Source of the DNA: Brachybacterium sp.
GTDB lineage: Bacteria; Actinomycetota; Actinomycetes; Actinomycetales; Dermabacteraceae
Reading direction: 5' to 3'
Length of the DNA: 8,422 nt
Assembly (NCBI GenBank): GCA_027322375.1
Contig: DAHVRS010000033.1
Location: 1 to 8,422, forward strand
The translations under genes were made by a program, and so were the position numbers. How positions within the stretch are numbered: position 1 is the stretch's first letter; each line of letters opens with the position of its first letter. The notes under the pieces are model-generated. The model made no database searches. It was not told where the DNA came from and was given only the letters and a program-made list of their open reading frames with translations. Below are positions 6,963 through 8,422 of the stretch, piece after piece.

Positions 6963-7264
6963 GAGGTCGTGGGCCTGGTGCACATCTGCGTGATCGGCCC
7001 GTCGAGGACCGCATCACCCGGGCGAGGCAGGAGCAGCACGTCAGCCGCGAGGTCGCCACGGAGCGCCAGGCCCGCGAGGACCGGATGCGGCCGCGTGCGT
7101 CCCGCCGCCTCATGCCTTGGGAGACGACAGGGATCGGCCGCTACCACCTCATCGTCGACTCGAGCCGGATGATCCTGGACGAGGCGGTCGAGGAGATCGC
7201 CGCCGCCGTCGGGGCTGAGCGCGAGATGCTCGACCTGGACCTCCCGCCCGAGGACCAGGCCTGA
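6963..7264 (+). pseudogene. Frameshifted C-terminal remnant of a cytidylate-kinase-like protein
   Basis: The plus strand carries the C-terminal part of what looks like a cytidylate kinase-like P-loop protein (Cytidylate_kin2-type) in two frames. Frame one reads VVGLVHICVIGP up to about 6998, resembling the LHVRVVAP strand of the family. The continuation VEDRITRARQEQHVSREVAT is in the next frame from about 7001, equivalent to the loss of one base near 6998-7001. The second frame runs to TGA at 7262-7264 and includes SRRLMPWETTGIGRYHLIVD, then SSRMILDEAVEEIAAAVGAE. This matches the family's closing pattern of YHLvvDssr plus a C-terminal helix. No P-loop or intact N-terminus is found upstream, and the longest in-frame ATG (7085) would give only 59 aa. 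It is therefore most likely a pseudogene; a sequencing error cannot explain the missing N-terminus. The family call rests on remembered pattern, not on a search. Confidence 0.5.
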
Positions 7265-7280
7265 CCGTGACCCGGGAACG

Positions 7281-7312
7281 ACGAAGCCCCCTGGCGAACC
7301 AGGGGGCTTCGT
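7281..7312 (-). terminator. Hairpin terminator behind tRNA-Phe
   Basis: A perfect 14-bp inverted repeat (acgaagccccctgg at 7281-7294 with its complement at 7299-7312) closes a 4-nt loop, which reads TTCG on the minus strand. It begins 2 nt after the CCA end of the tRNA gene and ends 17 nt after the pseudogene stop on the other strand. It can therefore act in both directions. There is no T-tract. Confidence 0.75.
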
Positions 7313-7314
7313 GG

Positions 7315-7390
7315 TGGTGGCTCCGACCGGCGTCGATCCGGTGACCTTTCGATTTTCAGTCGAACGCTCTACCAACTGAGCTACAGAGCC
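7315..7390 (-). tRNA. tRNA-Phe (anticodon GAA)
   Basis: The reverse complement folds into a complete 76-nt cloverleaf. The acceptor stem GGCTCTG/CGGAGCC has one T-G pair; the D arm is GCTC-AGTTGGTA-GAGC. The anticodon arm is TTCGA-CTGAAAA-TCGAA with anticodon GAA, the variable loop AGGTC and the T arm ACCGG-ATCGACG-CCGGT. Discriminator A and CCA (7315-7317) are encoded. The T loop starts with A (complement of t7337) where T54 is usual. The gene is transcribed alone, with a putative promoter at 7415-7423 and a hairpin directly downstream. Confidence 0.97.
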
Positions 7391-7414
7391 GTGGTCACGA
7401 GGTGACCGAGGACA

Positions 7415-7423
7415 AGAGTAACA
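7415..7423 (-). promoter_or_regulatory. Putative extended -10 promoter element of tRNA-Phe
   Basis: On the minus strand TGTTACTCT fits an extended -10 (TGnTANNNT). It lies 24 nt before the tRNA 5' end, leaving room for a short leader. The hexamer region 17-18 nt upstream is not TTGACA-like, consistent with an extended -10 promoter. Between it and the tRNA is a small inverted repeat (ggtcac/gtgacc, 7393-7407) of unknown role. Confidence 0.35.
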
Positions 7424-7434
7424 GCACTCCAGGG

Positions 7435-7469
7435 GTGCCTCCCACCCGACGGGGCTGGGTGAGAGGCAC
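7435..7469 (-). terminator. Hairpin downstream of the oxidoreductase gene
   Basis: An imperfect inverted repeat pairs gtgcctc (7435-7441) with gaggcac (7463-7469). After one mismatch it pairs caccc (7443-7447) with gggtg (7457-7461), around a 9-nt loop. It lies 34 nt past the stop of the minus-strand oxidoreductase and upstream of the tRNA-Phe promoter. It is suitably placed to stop readthrough into the tRNA. It has no clear T-tract. Confidence 0.5.
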
Positions 7470-7503
7470 GCCACGGTGGAAGTGGGTCAACGGCCTTGCG
7501 GGG

Positions 7504-8422
7504 TCACGAGACCTTGATGAGGGTCTTGCCGAGGTTGTCACCGCGGAGCATGCCCACGAAGGTCTCGGGTGCGCGGTCGAGGCCGTCGGTGATGTCCTCT
7601 GTGTAGCGGACCTCGCCGCTGGCGACCCAGGCGCCCATCTCGCGCTGGAAGTCCGCGAAGTGGGTGGGCACGAACTCGCGCTGGATGAAGCCGCGCAGGG
7701 TGAGGCTCTTGGCGAGCACCTGACCGAGCAGGGCGCCGCTGCGGTCCGGGCCCTCGGGCAGGGAGGTCGCGTTGTAGCCGGAGGCGAGACCGCACACGGG
7801 CACACGGGCGAACTCGTTCAGCAGCGGCAGCACCGCATCCCACACCGCCCCGCCGACGTTCTCGAAGTACACGTCGATCCCGTCGGGCGCTGCCGCGGCG
7901 AGCCGGCCGGGCAGGTCCGGGGCGCGGTGGTCGAGTGCGGCGTCGACGCCGAGCTCCTGGAGGTGAGCGACCTTCCGCTCCCCGCCAGCGATGCCGATCA
8001 CGCGGGCGCCGCGGAGCTGGGCGATCTGCGCGACTGCGGAGCCGACGGGGCCGGTCGCGGCGGCGACGGCGAGCGTCTCCCCGGGCTGGGGCTTCCCGAT
8101 CGCGGCGAGGCCCGCATAGGCGGTGAACCCGGGCATGCCCAGCACGCCCAGCGCAGTGGAGACCGGGGCGGCCGAAGGATCCAGCACCCGCAGACCGGCC
8201 GCGTCCTCGACGCTGTACTCCTGCCAACCGCCGTAGCCGAGCACCATGTCGCCGGGGGAGACCAGATCCGAAGTGGACTCGACCACCTCGGAGACCGTCC
8301 CGCCCACGATCACGTCACCGATCTCCATCGGCGGGGCATAGGACTTCGCCGCACTCATGCGCCCGCGCATGTACGGGTCCAGGGAGAGGTATCGGGTGCG
8401 CAGCAGCGCCTGGCCGGGGCCG
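7504..8422 (-). CDS. NADP-dependent medium-chain oxidoreductase, PTGR/CurA-type (N-terminus outside window)
   Basis: This is a zinc-free medium-chain dehydrogenase/reductase of the COG2130 group (prostaglandin reductase / curcumin reductase / 2-alkenal reductase). Family members use NADPH to reduce C=C bonds of alpha,beta-unsaturated carbonyls; the actual substrate here is unknown. The frame is open through the right edge, and visible residues begin GPGQALLRTRYLSLDPYMRG. LSLDPYMRGRM is the family's N-terminal signature, so the ATG at 8370 is internal. About 30-35 residues are missing from a usual ~335-340. The Rossmann nucleotide-binding motif AAATGPVGSAVAQIAQLRG is at visible residues 120-138, followed by AGGERK (145-150), DVYFENVGG (183-191) and CGLASGYN (210-217). 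No zinc-ligand pattern is seen. The stop is followed by a hairpin, and the gene appears monocistronic at its 3' end. Confidence 0.92.
   Translation of the reverse strand, partial: GPGQALLRTRYLSLDPYMRGRMSAAKSYAPPMEIGDVIVGGTVSEVVESTSDLVSPGDMVLGYGGWQEYSVEDAAGLRVLDPSAAPVSTALGVLGMPGFTAYAGLAAIGKPQPGETLAVAAATGPVGSAVAQIAQLRGARVIGIAGGERKVAHLQELGVDAALDHRAPDLPGRLAAAAPDGIDVYFENVGGAVWDAVLPLLNEFARVPVCGLASGYNATSLPEGPDRSGALLGQVLAKSLTLRGFIQREFVPTHFADFQREMGAWVASGEVRYTEDITDGLDRAPETFVGMLRGDNLGKTLIKVS

Noticed and set aside
6686..7474. Long minus-strand frame (262 codons) spanning the tRNA, including the peptide SVAQLVERSTENRKVTGSTP
   Set aside because: This peptide is the well-known false translation of a tRNA-Phe gene. 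The rest of the frame is antisense to the decayed kinase-like gene and runs into the fhs leader.
8368..8370. ATG at 8370 as the start of the oxidoreductase
   Set aside because: The frame continues upstream with the conserved LSLDPYMRGRM signature, so the real start lies beyond the window.
1..8422. CRISPR array, insertion sequence, phage or attachment site
   Set aside because: No spaced direct repeats, transposase or integrase motifs were seen. The only tRNA gene has no obvious duplicated 3' end elsewhere in the window.

Overview
The window is high-GC DNA with strong G/C preference at third codon positions, near-continuous antisense ORFs and actinobacterial-type gene content. It most likely comes from a Gram-positive actinobacterium of the Micrococcales; a Brachybacterium/Dermabacteraceae-like host is a guess from gene style, not a proven assignment. 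It reads as mostly ordinary chromosomal core, with one decayed gene and a few details worth a second look. I did not find an undescribed multi-gene system.

Positions 1-4949 (+ strand) hold the distal part of a complete-looking Mrp (Mnh/Sha) multisubunit cation/proton antiporter operon. In order these are the 3' end of a fused mrpA-mrpB gene (cut by the window edge), mrpC, mrpD, mrpE, mrpF and mrpG. Every gene overlaps the next: 11 nt between A/B and C, and the 4-nt ATGA type at the C/D, D/E, E/F and F/G junctions. This implies one polycistronic, translationally coupled mRNA making one membrane complex that exchanges cytoplasmic Na+ (or other monovalent cations) for external H+, supporting pH homeostasis and salt tolerance. 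MrpC, MrpF and MrpG all carry long, charged, probably disordered C-terminal tails beyond the conserved membrane core.

A strong hairpin at 4973-5013 separates mrpG from the convergent fhs gene (minus strand, 5020-6693), encoding formate-tetrahydrofolate ligase of one-carbon metabolism. Upstream of fhs are a good ribosome binding site, a possible -10 element, and a 20-codon reading frame whose stop overlaps the fhs start.

From about 6963 to 7264 (+ strand) lies the C-terminal part of what looks like a cytidylate-kinase-like P-loop protein, interrupted by a frameshift near 6998. It is followed by a tRNA-Phe gene on the minus strand (7315-7390) with an encoded CCA, a strong hairpin directly behind it and a plausible extended -10 promoter in front. 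The right edge (7504-8422, minus strand) holds a medium-chain NADP-dependent oxidoreductase of the PTGR/CurA (COG2130) type, missing about 30-35 N-terminal residues because the window ends.
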